A DNA stretch of 64,000 nucleotides, taken from NCBI GenBank assembly GCA_002471275.1, contig DKPQ01000017.1:248001-312000 (forward strand). The letters run 5' to 3'. The notes beneath the pieces were generated by a model. The model made no database searches. It was not told where the DNA came from and worked only from the letters and a program-made list of their open reading frames with translations. The stretch comes from Flammeovirgaceae bacterium UBA7330. GTDB lineage: Bacteria > Bacteroidota > Bacteroidia > Cytophagales > Cyclobacteriaceae. Below, in pieces: positions 1 to 9,596 of this stretch. Within the stretch, counting starts at the first letter, position 1. Every line of letters starts with the position of its first letter. The translations under genes and the position numbers were made by a program.

Positions 1-1026
1 GTGCCCGGTCATAGACTTCGTTGAGCTAATGTTGATGTTGTATGCATGGTCACCCAAAACAGCCTGGATGGCCTTGAGTTCACCGGTATCTCCTAATGGA
101 GTAGAGGTGCCGTGTGTATTGATGTAATCAATTTCTTTGATATCTATCCCTGCATCTTTTAAGGCATTTTTCAACACAAGGATAATCCCTTCACCTTCAG
201 GGTGTGGAGAAGTAATGTGGTAAGCATCGGCAGACATTCCGCAGCCCAATACTTCACCGTAGATTTTTGCTCCCCGGGCCTTAGCATGCTCAAGCTCCTC
301 CAATAAGAGCGCTCCGGCACCCTCGCCCAGCACAAATCCATCACGATCTTTATCATAAGGTCTTGATGCTGTCGCAGGATCATCATTTCTTTCCGAAAGT
401 GCTTTCATTGCATTGAATCCGGCGATCCCTGATTCAAGCACGCCGGCTTCCGAACCACCTGTTAGAATGGCATTTGCCATACCAAGTCTAATGTAGTTGA
501 AGGCATCAGTTAAGGAATTATTTGATGATGCGCATGCGGATACGGTGGCAAAATTTGGTCCCCTGAACCCATACTTAATGGAAATAAGCCCCGGAGTAAT
601 GTCGATGATCATCTTGGGTACAAAGAAAGGATTGAACTTTGGTGTTCCATCTCCCTCTGCATAATTGATAAGCTCATCCTGGAAGGTTTTGAATCCTCCG
701 ATTCCACTTCCCCAAATCACACCGATTTGATCCTTATCGACTTTTTCCAGATCCAAACCCGAATCAACAATGGCTTCATCTGCAGCCACCATGGCATACT
801 GGGTATTAGGGTCCATTTTTCTTGCTTCCTTGCGATCGATGTAGTCGAGAGGGTCAAAGTTTTTGACCTCGCATGCAAATTGTGTTCGATGTTTTATGGG
901 ATCGAATCGAGTAATAGGGGCAGCGCCACTTACACCCTTGGACAAGTTATTCCAATATTCATTCTTGTTGTTGCCTAAGGGCGTAAGTGCACCAACTCCA
1001 GTGACTACAACTCTTTTTAATTCCAT
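1..1026 (-). CDS. fabF: 3-oxoacyl-ACP synthase II (KAS II), C-terminus cut by window edge
   Basis: This enzyme condenses malonyl-ACP with a growing acyl-ACP in fatty-acid elongation. The start is the ATG at 1026-1024, and 342 codons are present; a full FabF has about 415, so roughly 70 C-terminal residues lie to the left of the window. The nucleophilic cysteine sits in the motif SACASS and the first catalytic histidine in NTHGTST. The motif KSMTGH ends exactly on the second catalytic histidine at the window edge. acpP lies 18 bp upstream on the same strand, which is the usual acpP-fabF operon. The identification is secure. Confidence 0.97.
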   Translation of the reverse strand, partial: MELKRVVVTGVGALTPLGNNKNEYWNNLSKGVSGAAPITRFDPIKHRTQFACEVKNFDPLDYIDRKEARKMDPNTQYAMVAADEAIVDSGLDLEKVDKDQIGVIWGSGIGGFKTFQDELINYAEGDGTPKFNPFFVPKMIIDITPGLISIKYGFRGPNFATVSACASSNNSLTDAFNYIRLGMANAILTGGSEAGVLESGIAGFNAMKALSERNDDPATASRPYDKDRDGFVLGEGAGALLLEELEHAKARGAKIYGEVLGCGMSADAYHITSPHPEGEGIILVLKNALKDAGIDIKEIDYINTHGTSTPLGDTGELKAIQAVLGDHAYNINISSTKSMTGH

Positions 1027-1044
1027 AAAAGGAGGGTAGGGTAA

Positions 1045-1281
1045 TTACTTAACGTTATCTTCTAAATAGGAGATAGCCTGGCCAACAGTTGCAATATTCT
1101 CGGCCTGATCATCAGGTATAGAGATGTTGAATTCTTTTTCGAATTCCATAATGAGCTCCACAGTATCTAAGGAGTCAGCGCCCAAGTCATTGGTAAAACT
1201 CGCTTCAGGAGTAACTTCTGATTCTTCAACACCCAACTTGTCAATAATGATTGACTTTACCTTTTGTGCTATTTCTGACAT
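1045..1281 (-). CDS. acpP: Acyl carrier protein
   Basis: This 78-residue acidic protein carries the acyl chain during fatty-acid synthesis in the cytoplasm. The phosphopantetheine attachment site is the serine of the GADSLDTVE motif (Ser37). Its length and the four-helix pattern are normal for the family. It is the first gene of a minus-strand pair with fabF, 18 bp apart, and is read divergently from the IPExxxVDY gene. A promoter-like sequence lies just upstream at 1309-1341. Confidence 0.98.
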   Translation of the reverse strand: MSEIAQKVKSIIIDKLGVEESEVTPEASFTNDLGADSLDTVELIMEFEKEFNISIPDDQAENIATVGQAISYLEDNVK

Positions 1282-1308
1282 TTTTTTGAGGTTTAGTTAA
1301 AATTCTGT

Positions 1309-1341
1309 GCAAAGAAATACATTAAAACCAATATAATCAAA
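1309..1341 (-). promoter_or_regulatory. Putative Bacteroidota-type promoter of acpP-fabF
   Basis: Read on the minus strand, a TTTG box (1341-1338) is followed after 20 bases by TTTCTTTGC (1317-1309). This is one base off the TAnnTTTGC -7 element known from Bacteroidota vegetative promoters. The spacing fits the known 19-21 bases. It lies 28-60 bases before the acpP start. Inferred from pattern only. Confidence 0.4.
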
Positions 1342-1412
1342 CTAATTTAAATACCCTCTTGAACTATGATTAAAGGTGCTTTTGGATAATTTTGAGTCCC
1401 GAAGACCTGGTA

Positions 1413-1841
1413 ATGAAAAAGAATAGGTTAACAGCTGCATATGACTTCGATTTTGATTTAATTGGCATTGTATCCACAGTGAAAGAATATAAATTAGCGT
1501 GGAATTTGAACCAGTTAAATCTTTTCCATCTGGTAAAAGCTGAAGACATAAAGATAGAATTTACTGATCATAGACAAATTCTTATTTCAAACCTGATTCA
1601 TGAAGATGATTATTCCATGGTTCATTTGCTGAAAAATAAGCTCATTTCATCAAATAATGGTGTTAATCAATATTTGATTCAAGAACTCAGTAGGTTTGAT
1701 TTTTTGTTGAAAGTGAGAAATCTCACTGAAGACAGGTGGGCTGAAAAAATTTATGAGCAAATTCGCGAACTCAGATTCGCTGATTATGTGACCAGGATCA
1801 AATTAGACAGAATCAAACAAAAGGAAAATCTGCTTTTTTAA
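1413..1841 (+). CDS. IPExxxVDY family protein (function unknown)
   Basis: This 142-residue protein of a Bacteroidota-restricted family is named after a short C-terminal signature. The start MKKNRLTAAYDFDFDLIGI and the pattern KEYKLAWNLN fit family members, so I chose the ATG at 1413; an upstream in-frame TTG at 1392 would only add seven unlike residues. The signature is degenerate here: IQE-LSR-FDF in place of IPE-xxx-VDY. It lies 49 bp upstream of pyk on the same strand, a linkage I recall as common in the phylum. The biochemical role is not known. Confidence 0.85.
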   Translation: MKKNRLTAAYDFDFDLIGIVSTVKEYKLAWNLNQLNLFHLVKAEDIKIEFTDHRQILISNLIHEDDYSMVHLLKNKLISSNNGVNQYLIQELSRFDFLLKVRNLTEDRWAEKIYEQIRELRFADYVTRIKLDRIKQKENLLF

Positions 1842-1890
1842 TGTAATTATTACATTCCCATTGACTAAGCTATAAAAGACTTACTTATAG

Positions 1891-3327
1891 ATGAAGAATC
1901 AATTTTTTAAAAAATCAAAAATCGTTGCCACTATAGGTCCGGCCAGTAATAACAAGGAGACACTCACCAAGTTAATAGAGGCCGGCGCCAATGTTTTAAG
2001 ATTAAATTTCTCCCATGGATCTCACAAAGTACATAAAGAGGTTATCGATATGGTCAGAGAGATCATTGACGAGAAGGGAGTGCAGGTGGCCTTGCTGCAG
2101 GACCTTCAGGGACCAAAAATCCGTGTCAACGAAGTTGAGAACAATGGAGTAGAGATTGTGCCTGGTCAGCAACTAATTATTGGGATTGATGAAGTATTAG
2201 GCAATAGCCAAAGGATCAGCACCAGTTATAAGGATATCGTAAAAGATGCTAAGAAAGGTGATGTAATACTGATTGATGATGGAAACCTGGAGCTGATCAC
2301 CGAGGAAGTTAATGCAGATCATCTGGTGACAAAAGTCATTCACGGAGGAATTCTTAAGTCACGGAAAGGAATCAACTTGCCTATGTCTAAGGTTTCGGCC
2401 CCCAGCATGACTGAAAAAGATGAGGAGGATTTGCAATTCGGGCTTGAACAGGAAGTAGACTGGGTAGCACTTTCATTTGTGAGGACTGCTGAAGATATCT
2501 ATTCATTAAAAAGAACAATTGAAAAGTCGGGTAAGCACACTAAAGTGGTTGCCAAAATAGAGAAGCCCGAAGCACTTCAAAATATTGATGAAATCATAGA
2601 AGCTACTGATGCGATCATGGTAGCACGGGGAGACCTGGGGGTAGAGATACCTATGGAAAACGTACCTATTGCCCAAAAGCGAATGGTAAAAAAATGTAAT
2701 GCTTTGGGTAAACCTGTGATCATTGCTACCCAGATGATGGAAAGCATGATTGAAAATCCCCGACCTACACGGGCTGAAACAAATGACGTGGCGAATGCAG
2801 TATTGGATGGAGCCGATGCGCTCATGCTTTCTGCTGAATCGGCATCGGGAAAATTCCCGGTTGAAGCTGTGAAAGCCATGGCCACCACAATAGCTGCTGT
2901 GGAGGGTGACTCCAGGTCCATCTTTTTTAAGACATCCGAAGAGGAAGATGAAGAGTCCTCTACAAGATTGAATGACCTTTTGGTTAGAGCAGCGGCCAGA
3001 TTGGCTCAGTCCACCCGTGCAAAGGCAATTATTGGGATGACAAAGTCAGGTTATACTGCTTACAGAGTAGCAATGCACCGACCAAAGTCTAATATTTTCA
3101 TATTTACCAGTAACAAAAAACTGCTTAGACAATTAAGCCTTGTATGGGGTGTCTTCGGATTCTACTATGAAAAATTTGAAGGCATAGACGAAACGATTAA
3201 AGAACTAGAGGACTTCCTGTGTGAAGAAGGGTACCTGGAGAAAGGTGATATCTTTATCAATACTGCATCCATGCCGCTTCACTGGAAAGGTCACACCAAC
3301 ATGTTGAGAATCAATCAGGTAGAGTAA
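1891..3327 (+). CDS. pyk: Pyruvate kinase
   Basis: This enzyme catalyses the last step of glycolysis, phosphoenolpyruvate plus ADP to pyruvate plus ATP. The 478-residue protein has the usual length. The N-terminal KIVATIGPAS motif, the LQGPKIR segment, the catalytic-lysine region VAKIEKPEA and the RGDLGVEIP and ATQMMESMI motifs are all present. It follows the IPExxxVDY gene by 49 bp, so co-transcription is likely. Its stop codon (3325-3327) abuts the stop of the convergent NFACT gene with no bases between them. Confidence 0.98.
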   Translation: MKNQFFKKSKIVATIGPASNNKETLTKLIEAGANVLRLNFSHGSHKVHKEVIDMVREIIDEKGVQVALLQDLQGPKIRVNEVENNGVEIVPGQQLIIGIDEVLGNSQRISTSYKDIVKDAKKGDVILIDDGNLELITEEVNADHLVTKVIHGGILKSRKGINLPMSKVSAPSMTEKDEEDLQFGLEQEVDWVALSFVRTAEDIYSLKRTIEKSGKHTKVVAKIEKPEALQNIDEIIEATDAIMVARGDLGVEIPMENVPIAQKRMVKKCNALGKPVIIATQMMESMIENPRPTRAETNDVANAVLDGADALMLSAESASGKFPVEAVKAMATTIAAVEGDSRSIFFKTSEEEDEESSTRLNDLLVRAAARLAQSTRAKAIIGMTKSGYTAYRVAMHRPKSNIFIFTSNKKLLRQLSLVWGVFGFYYEKFEGIDETIKELEDFLCEEGYLEKGDIFINTASMPLHWKGHTNMLRINQVE

Positions 3328-4869
3328 TTATTCTATCCCTCTGGGGGTGACCATGATAATTTCTTCCCGTTCCACGATCACCGCTCCCGGAGGATCCCCT
3401 TTTCGTTTTCTAACAAACTTCTTGGGAGTGTAGATCACAGGACATAATGTGTCGGTTTTTCTTTTAGAATTCCAGGCAGCAATCTCAGCAGCTCTTTCTA
3501 TAACTGGGCCAGGGAAGGCACTGCCAGGCTGAAACTTAACCACTACATGGGAGCCGGAAACATCCTTGGCATGCAGCCACAGATCATTTTTTGTAGCATA
3601 CTTGAGCGTTAATTCATCATTGTTGCGTGCATTTTTACCGATCATAAGCGTGTAGCCCATGAATTGATATCTGGTAAAAGGTTCCGGTTTTTCTTCTTCC
3701 TTTTTGATTTTTGAAGGGATTTCCTTTCTTAGGGACTTAATGTCTTCCATCAATTCAATTTGCTCCCTTTTCTTGAGGAGATTAGCCAGCTCCCTTTCTT
3801 TGTTTTCGATATTGGTCCTGAGTATCTCAATTTCTTTTTTCTGATTTTTTGACTTTCGATAGTATTGCTCAGCATTTTTTTGGGGAGATAGATTTTTGTT
3901 GAGTTTTACTTCTATTTCGCCTCCCTGGTAAAAGTCCTGTAGCACCACACTTTTACTACCTGTGGTGATCTGATGTAAATTGGCCATGATCAGGTTGGCG
4001 AGCTCTTCGTAGGTCCTGCGGTTCTTGATTTCACTGAGCTTATTTGAGGAATTATCCAAGTAATTCCTGAGCTTCTGTATGGATTTGTCAATTTGTTTTA
4101 TCGCTTGCGATTTCTCAGAACTGAGGTAGAAACCATATGTGTAAAGTTTGTAAAACTCATTGGCTGCATCTATCGGATCTCGTGTTTCCAGAAAGATCTC
4201 CTTATCCGACCGCAATAATGAAATTTCAGGAGGATTGCCTTTATAGATCCTTATGGGATTCTCTTCCAATTGAGAAAGAAGTTGCTGCGTCATGAGCCAT
4301 TGATCTGTTAGGGACTTTTTGGAATACCCCATTGATTCAAGAAACTTATTGGCTTCTTTGCCTAAAGCAGGTAAAAATTTCCGCAGATCTCCATTAACTG
4401 CATTAAAATGAGGTGCATCCAGGATAAGCTGCTTATTCAATTCGGATGGCACAATGGTCAGATCATTTTTTAGCTGTCCTTTAAAGATCTTTATTACCTG
4501 ATCATTTTTTGCTATCAGGATGTTGGACCTTGACCCATGCATCTTAAAAATGATCTCAAGGTCATTTTCAAAAACAATTTTAAATGACCTTTCGTAGGAA
4601 AATACACTTACCTGCGTAACGGTTAGCCCAATCAATTCCTCATACAGGTCAATGTAGTTTTTATTGGCTTTTTTGAACTCCTTCGGGAATTGAAGTAAGC
4701 AGATTTCCGGTGAAAGCGATGCTCTGATATAGCATTCTTTTTGTTGGTTAGAAAACCCCAGGATCAGCTCGTCTTTGTTTTGAGAAAAACATTCTCTCAG
4801 CTCCAATCCAGTCAATTCGGTATTAAGCGATTGAGCTAGCCGGTCTAAAAAGAAGTAGTTATGAAACAT
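3328..4869 (-). CDS. NFACT-family RNA-binding protein (RqcH / Rqc2-like)
   Basis: This 513-residue protein has an N-terminal NFACT-N domain, a central charged coiled-coil (about residues 260-390) and a C-terminal NFACT-R (DUF814) domain around DLWLHAKDVSGSHVVVK. Family members bind stalled 50S subunits carrying peptidyl-tRNA. In Bacillus, RqcH recruits alanyl-tRNA to add C-terminal alanine tails, while others were studied as fibronectin-binding proteins. A ribosome-quality-control role here is inferred from the family. It is the last gene of a minus-strand run after a PhnP-like hydrolase (35 bp gap) and ends directly against pyk. Confidence 0.9.
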   Translation of the reverse strand: MFHNYFFLDRLAQSLNTELTGLELRECFSQNKDELILGFSNQQKECYIRASLSPEICLLQFPKEFKKANKNYIDLYEELIGLTVTQVSVFSYERSFKIVFENDLEIIFKMHGSRSNILIAKNDQVIKIFKGQLKNDLTIVPSELNKQLILDAPHFNAVNGDLRKFLPALGKEANKFLESMGYSKKSLTDQWLMTQQLLSQLEENPIRIYKGNPPEISLLRSDKEIFLETRDPIDAANEFYKLYTYGFYLSSEKSQAIKQIDKSIQKLRNYLDNSSNKLSEIKNRRTYEELANLIMANLHQITTGSKSVVLQDFYQGGEIEVKLNKNLSPQKNAEQYYRKSKNQKKEIEILRTNIENKERELANLLKKREQIELMEDIKSLRKEIPSKIKKEEEKPEPFTRYQFMGYTLMIGKNARNNDELTLKYATKNDLWLHAKDVSGSHVVVKFQPGSAFPGPVIERAAEIAAWNSKRKTDTLCPVIYTPKKFVRKRKGDPPGAVIVEREEIIMVTPRGIE

Positions 4870-4904
4870 TCATTTGATTTACAGGTAAATGTAGAGCCTT
4901 CTGC

Positions 4905-5666
4905 TTACAGCGTGAGCTTTAATCCATCATAGGCCAGATGAACATTGTCAGGGAGCTCTAAGGCTACATCCCGATGTTTTCCCAGTTTATGGCTGATGTG
5001 AGTAAAGTAGGTCTGCTCAGCACCTAGCTTATAGGCCATTTCCAATGCTTCCTCCAGGGTGAAATGACTAATGTGTGGCTTTATTTGAAGTGCATTCAAT
5101 ACGACTATTTTCGATCCTTTGATTTTATCGATTTCTGCTTCGGTGATGGTCTTGGCATCCGTGATGTAAGTGAAATCATGGATCCTAAACCCAAACACAG
5201 GGAGCTTGTAATGCAAAACCTCTATCGGTTGAATTGTCGTTTTTTGAATGGAAAAAGGTTTGTTACCAATTTCAATAGGATTAACCCTGGGTACTCCCGG
5301 ATATTTTTCATCCTGAAATACATAGGAAAATTCGCGACGCAGTTGTTCAAAAACTGTTGGTGTGCCATAAATAGGCATATCCATTTGTTGGTGGAAGTTA
5401 AAACTGCGGATATCATCCATTCCTGCGGTATGGTCCTTGTGCTGATGTGTAAAGAGTATACCGTCTAGTCTTTTAATGCGTTCTCTAAGTATTTGGGTCC
5501 TGAAATCCGGCCCAGTGTCCACCACCAGGCTCAATCCATCCACTTCTACATGAATTGAGCTTCTTGTCCTCTTGTCACGAAAGTCAAGGGATGTACATAC
5601 CTCGCAATCACATGCAATCACAGGTACTCCCTGTGAAGTGCCCGTACCCAGAAACGTTACTGTCAA
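4905..5666 (-). CDS. MBL-fold metallo-hydrolase, PhnP-like
   Basis: This 253-residue metallo-beta-lactamase-fold hydrolase has the metal motif THQHKDHTAGMDD and a later conserved histidine in THISHKLGKH. The N-terminal GTGTSQGVPVIACDCEVC contains the CxCxxC-type zinc site seen in PhnP-like phosphodiesterases. PhnP hydrolyses cyclic ribose phosphates in phosphonate breakdown, but no phn genes are nearby, so the natural substrate is unknown. Its start overlaps the stop of the 91-residue ORF by 4 bp, showing translational coupling within the kinase operon. Confidence 0.88.
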   Translation of the reverse strand: MTVTFLGTGTSQGVPVIACDCEVCTSLDFRDKRTRSSIHVEVDGLSLVVDTGPDFRTQILRERIKRLDGILFTHQHKDHTAGMDDIRSFNFHQQMDMPIYGTPTVFEQLRREFSYVFQDEKYPGVPRVNPIEIGNKPFSIQKTTIQPIEVLHYKLPVFGFRIHDFTYITDAKTITEAEIDKIKGSKIVVLNALQIKPHISHFTLEEALEMAYKLGAEQTYFTHISHKLGKHRDVALELPDNVHLAYDGLKLTL

Positions 5667-5938
5667 AACTGTAGCTGCGTTTGATTGATTTCCCTGTGAA
5701 GCTGTTTGTTTTTCTCACTCAGCTTGCTGGTATCTATATCAATGGATTTTAGAATTTCCAACAAGCTGTTGATCTTTCCATCCAGGGAAAAATATTTGTT
5801 CACAATAGCGATTTTTGTTTCTTTCAGAATACAATACCCCGACTGAAAATTACCTTTTTCATATCTGAGTACATAGTCTGATTCTGAAAAAATATCTTCT
5901 AGCTTATTTAGGAAATGCTTGCTGTATTTAATTTTCAT
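5663..5938 (-). CDS. Conserved hypothetical protein, 91 residues
   Basis: I do not recognise this family. The protein is small and soluble, rich in Lys, Ile and Ser, with no signal peptide and no obvious catalytic motif. It overlaps the response-regulator gene upstream by 11 bp and the MBL hydrolase gene downstream by 4 bp. Being sandwiched in this way makes it very likely to be a real, co-translated gene. The context suggests a partner of either the phosphorelay or the hydrolase, but nothing in the sequence shows which. Confidence 0.75.
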   Translation of the reverse strand: MKIKYSKHFLNKLEDIFSESDYVLRYEKGNFQSGYCILKETKIAIVNKYFSLDGKINSLLEILKSIDIDTSKLSEKNKQLHREINQTQLQF

Positions 5939-6305
5939 TTGTCAGATACTTCTTCACTACCTCTACCAGGTTATCATAGTTTAGGGGCTTGGGCAGATAA
6001 TCGTTGATGCCTGTGTTTTTAAAGTCTTCCAGGCTGTAGTTGTTGGCATTTCCGGTAATCGCAATGATGGGAATATCCTTTCTTGCATCCGGAAAACTCC
6101 TGATTTTTTTCGCGCATTCCATCCCATCCATCACAGGCATGTGTATGTCTAGCAGAACCAGGTCAAAATCGCCATTATTCAGCTTATCTATCACCTGAGC
6201 ACCATTTTTCACTACCACGACTTCATATTGCTGCATAGTCAACACCCGTTTGGTCAGATTTTGTATGACCGAGCTATCTTCCGCAACAAGGATCTTTTTA
6301 TTCAT
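5928..6305 (-). CDS. Single-domain response regulator (CheY-like receiver)
   Basis: This 125-residue stand-alone receiver domain has acidic residues in VAEDSS, the phosphoacceptor aspartate in LVLLDIHMPVMDG, the switch threonine in IAITGN and the lysine in LPKPLN. There is no output domain. Its start lies one base after the hybrid-kinase stop, so the two are surely co-transcribed. Because the kinase ends in an Hpt domain, this receiver is a natural final phosphoacceptor of a four-step relay (inference). What it acts on is unknown. Confidence 0.93.
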   Translation of the reverse strand: MNKKILVAEDSSVIQNLTKRVLTMQQYEVVVVKNGAQVIDKLNNGDFDLVLLDIHMPVMDGMECAKKIRSFPDARKDIPIIAITGNANNYSLEDFKNTGINDYLPKPLNYDNLVEVVKKYLTNEN

Positions 6306-6306
6306 T

Positions 6307-9300
6307 TTAAGTATTAATGAAATTTGTGTAACTCTCCTTGAATTCTTTCAGGCTGCGTTCTAACTGCTTTAAGTTAGGCAATATATCTTCAAATTTATTC
6401 TCTTTTAATGACTTTTCCACTGTGGCAGCTAACCCCGATAGCTGTTCGATTCCTAGAGTCCCTGCATTTCCTTTCAATGTGTGCAATTCACGCCTCATCT
6501 CTTCGTATGCTTTTTTCTGGTAGTAGGATTTAGCATTCTTAATCTGTTCTGTAGCTTCCTTATCAAAATCAATCAATACTGATTCGATCAGTTCTTTGCC
6601 ACCATACTTATGCAGTTGGTGTAAGGTATTTTGATTGATGACTAACTGCTCACTTTCTTCAGTAAACACGTCAGTGCTTACTTTATTCGGCTCAAAGTCA
6701 AGCCATGATTTCACCTTATCAATGAGTGCAGTGGCTTTAATAGGTTTTGAAATATAATCATCAAGGCCTTCATTGATAAAGCTTTCCCTGTCCTCTTCCA
6801 TCGAATAGGCAGTCATGGCAATAATGGGTGGGAGGTCCGGTATTTTGAGTTTTTTGATCTCTTTGGTCGTCTCTACTCCATCCATGTCCGGCATTTGAAT
6901 ATCCATTAATACCAGGTCAAAATGTATTTTTTTGATCTTTTTGATGGCTTCAAACCCACTGGAAGCTTCTATTACTTCACAACCTGACTTTCTTAGAATA
7001 CTTGATGCCACATTTCGGTTGATGTCATTATCGTCTACGAGCAGAATCTTTGGAATAGCAGATGTAAACTGCCTGGTCAGGGTGGTTTCTTCTTTGAGGG
7101 ACTCAACCTGGCTTGCATCTATACTTTCGGCTGTGAAAGTAAACCAAAAAGTACTACCAAGTCCGGGCGTAGATACGACACCAATTTCTCCACCCATAGA
7201 TTTCACCAGTTCTTTGGAGATGGCCAGGCCGAGTCCTGTGCCTCCAAAATTTTTCCGGTTGGAGTTATCAATTTGGCTAAAACTTTGAAATAGCTTTTCC
7301 CGATCCTGCTTTGAAATCCCAATACCCGAATCCTTAACTGAGATTTTAAAAGTGTATTTCTTCTTCTTTTTCCTGATCACCCGGATACTCAGATTGATCG
7401 TGCCTTTTTTGGGAGAAAATTTGATGGCATTGGAGGTGAGATTGGAGACCACCTGCATAAACCTTGTCTCATCAGTCAAAATATATTCCGGGATTTCTTC
7501 ATCGAGATGATAGAAAAGGGAGTTTTTACTCATAAAAGCCTGCTGCGAGTACAGATCGTAGATTTTTAGAAAGGTATCCTCGATTTTAACCGGTTCACGC
7601 CTGAGGGTCATCTTTCCTGCCTCAATTTTAGATAGGTCCAGGATGTCATTGAGGATGTTTAGCAGGTTTTCAGAAGACTTTTTCGTTGTGCGGACGTAGT
7701 TTGATTGTTCTTCATCAAGATGGGTAGACCCCAATAAGTCGATCATACCAATGATGCCATTCATAGGTGTTCGGATCTCATGGCTCATATTGGCTAAAAA
7801 CCGGTCCTTGATCTTGAGTGACCGTTCTGCAATCTCCTTAGCCTCTCGGAGTTCGTCATTGGTCTTTTTGAGTTGGGTAATGTCTCTTGCCACGCCCTCG
7901 ATTTCGTAGCTTGTGCTCTTGCGATGGATTAACCTGATATTGCTGAGAAACTGTATGGTGTTGCCGCCTTTCGTTTTTACGCTAACTTCAAAATTGCTTA
8001 CTCTATTGGATTTGTAGAGCATATTGAAAAGCTCTTCGATGGAGTTATCAGATTTGAAAAAGTCCGTAATGTTTCGATCAATTAGTTCTGAAGGTTCGTA
8101 TCCAGCCACTTCTAGAATGGAAGGACTCACCATTGAGATAACCCCTTTCATGTCACATCGGAAATAGATATCCTGAAATGATTCAAAAATATCTCTGAAT
8201 TTTTCTTCACTCTCTCTGAGTGCTGTCTCGGACTGTTTTTTTTCAGTGATGTCATTGGCAATGACCGATATTTCTTCGATTTCTCCAGATGGAAGAAAAA
8301 TGGGGTTGAGGAAGATGTCCCTCCAAACAGGGGCACCTGAGGCCGTTTTTTGCTTCTGTTGGAAGTTGACTATGTTGCCTTTAAAAGCCTCGTCGTATTT
8401 GGCTTTCCAAAAATTAATGATCCTCGTATCAATGGCCTGATCTTCAAGCCTCATGCCTACCTGAGGACTAATTCCATAATAATCAATGAAAGCATCAGCA
8501 TAATTTTTATTATAGGAAGTAAAAGCATAATTGGCATCAATGGACCATATTTGGTGGGTAGAGCTTTCAAAAATGGCATTTAGCCGGGCCGCCTGGCTTT
8601 GGATCTTTTGTTCATTTTTCTTCCGCTCTTTGGCAAGACCAATTTGGCTGGAGATGAAGTCCAATAGTTCCAAATCTGTATTGTTGTAAAATGAGTGCTC
8701 ATCGTATGCCGAAATGGATAGAACACCAATTTTAGTACTATCTAAACGGATGGGCACGCCAAGCCAAATCGTAGGTAGCGGGTCTTTGAGCTTTTGCTTT
8801 TTCTGTTCTGAAATTTTGAGTATCCCATCTGCATAAATCATCATGGGTTTGCCCATTTCAAAGGTGTAATCAATCAGCAATTTTTCCACATCACATGTGA
8901 GTGGGTGATCTTGTGAAGATTCATACTCATTGACCCTGTACACGAAGTCATACTCTTTGGGATGGTTTCGAAGGACGATGCTGAAATTTTTGACCTCCAG
9001 GATCTCTTTAAGCTCCAGAAAGATCTGCCTATACAATTCGTCCAGTCGGTGCTGGGTAATGGTAAGGTTGGCAATCTTATAGAAAATATTCTGAATGCGC
9101 TCGGCGCGATACCTTTCGGTGACATCATAGCTGATAAATCGCAGGATGGTATTGCCCTCATTTTTAGCGGCATAGATTTTACCTCTTACAAATATGCTTT
9201 TGCCTCGTTTGGTCAAGAAAGCGGTCTCAAAGTCCTGATGCTGATCGCTTTTCAGGTTTTTTAGCCGCCTGCTGGTATCCGCTTTAAATTCCGGGTGAAG

Positions 9301-9558
9301 TGTATCATAGAAATTCAGTTTAGCGATCTCTTTTTCGGAAAAACCCAACTTGTTTCTCCAGGTTTCATTGGCAAAAAGCAGGTTTCCCTGCTGATCCAAA
9401 ACCTGAACAAGGTCATTGGATGAATCAAATAGTTGCCTCAGTTGATCAGGATTTTGTTTTTTGAGTTCCTCAAAAGCCTTTTCTTTGTCGGAAAGTAGAC
9501 GTTTTAGTCTAAGGACTTCTTTTTCAAGAGACTTAATATCGCTATCTGCAAGATCCAT
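6307..9558 (-). CDS. Hybrid sensor histidine kinase (PAS-GAF-PAS-PAS-HisKA-HATPase-REC-Hpt)
   Basis: This 1083-residue cytosolic kinase has no membrane segment. Approximate domain order: coiled-coil 5-35, PAS 40-150, GAF 165-310, PAS 325-440, PAS 450-565, HisKA 585-650 with the phospho-histidine in NMSHEIRTP (His593), HATPase 695-810 with DSGIGI and GGTGLGL, receiver 836-952 (Asp886 in LMDIQMP) and Hpt 975-1075 (His1026 in HTLKGNAG). I chose the ATG at 9558; the longer frame from 9609 adds 17 unlike residues and would overlap the divergent miaA start. It heads the five-gene operon ending in the NFACT gene. The signals sensed are unknown. Confidence 0.93.
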   Translation of the reverse strand: MDLADSDIKSLEKEVLRLKRLLSDKEKAFEELKKQNPDQLRQLFDSSNDLVQVLDQQGNLLFANETWRNKLGFSEKEIAKLNFYDTLHPEFKADTSRRLKNLKSDQHQDFETAFLTKRGKSIFVRGKIYAAKNEGNTILRFISYDVTERYRAERIQNIFYKIANLTITQHRLDELYRQIFLELKEILEVKNFSIVLRNHPKEYDFVYRVNEYESSQDHPLTCDVEKLLIDYTFEMGKPMMIYADGILKISEQKKQKLKDPLPTIWLGVPIRLDSTKIGVLSISAYDEHSFYNNTDLELLDFISSQIGLAKERKKNEQKIQSQAARLNAIFESSTHQIWSIDANYAFTSYNKNYADAFIDYYGISPQVGMRLEDQAIDTRIINFWKAKYDEAFKGNIVNFQQKQKTASGAPVWRDIFLNPIFLPSGEIEEISVIANDITEKKQSETALRESEEKFRDIFESFQDIYFRCDMKGVISMVSPSILEVAGYEPSELIDRNITDFFKSDNSIEELFNMLYKSNRVSNFEVSVKTKGGNTIQFLSNIRLIHRKSTSYEIEGVARDITQLKKTNDELREAKEIAERSLKIKDRFLANMSHEIRTPMNGIIGMIDLLGSTHLDEEQSNYVRTTKKSSENLLNILNDILDLSKIEAGKMTLRREPVKIEDTFLKIYDLYSQQAFMSKNSLFYHLDEEIPEYILTDETRFMQVVSNLTSNAIKFSPKKGTINLSIRVIRKKKKKYTFKISVKDSGIGISKQDREKLFQSFSQIDNSNRKNFGGTGLGLAISKELVKSMGGEIGVVSTPGLGSTFWFTFTAESIDASQVESLKEETTLTRQFTSAIPKILLVDDNDINRNVASSILRKSGCEVIEASSGFEAIKKIKKIHFDLVLMDIQMPDMDGVETTKEIKKLKIPDLPPIIAMTAYSMEEDRESFINEGLDDYISKPIKATALIDKVKSWLDFEPNKVSTDVFTEESEQLVINQNTLHQLHKYGGKELIESVLIDFDKEATEQIKNAKSYYQKKAYEEMRRELHTLKGNAGTLGIEQLSGLAATVEKSLKENKFEDILPNLKQLERSLKEFKESYTNFINT

Positions 9559-9596
9559 GACTTTAAAATTAACCAAATAATCCCTCTTTCTGATCC

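Noticed and set aside
1392..1412. Upstream TTG start for the IPExxxVDY gene
   Set aside because: It adds only seven residues that do not fit the family; the ATG at 1413 gives the conserved N-terminus.
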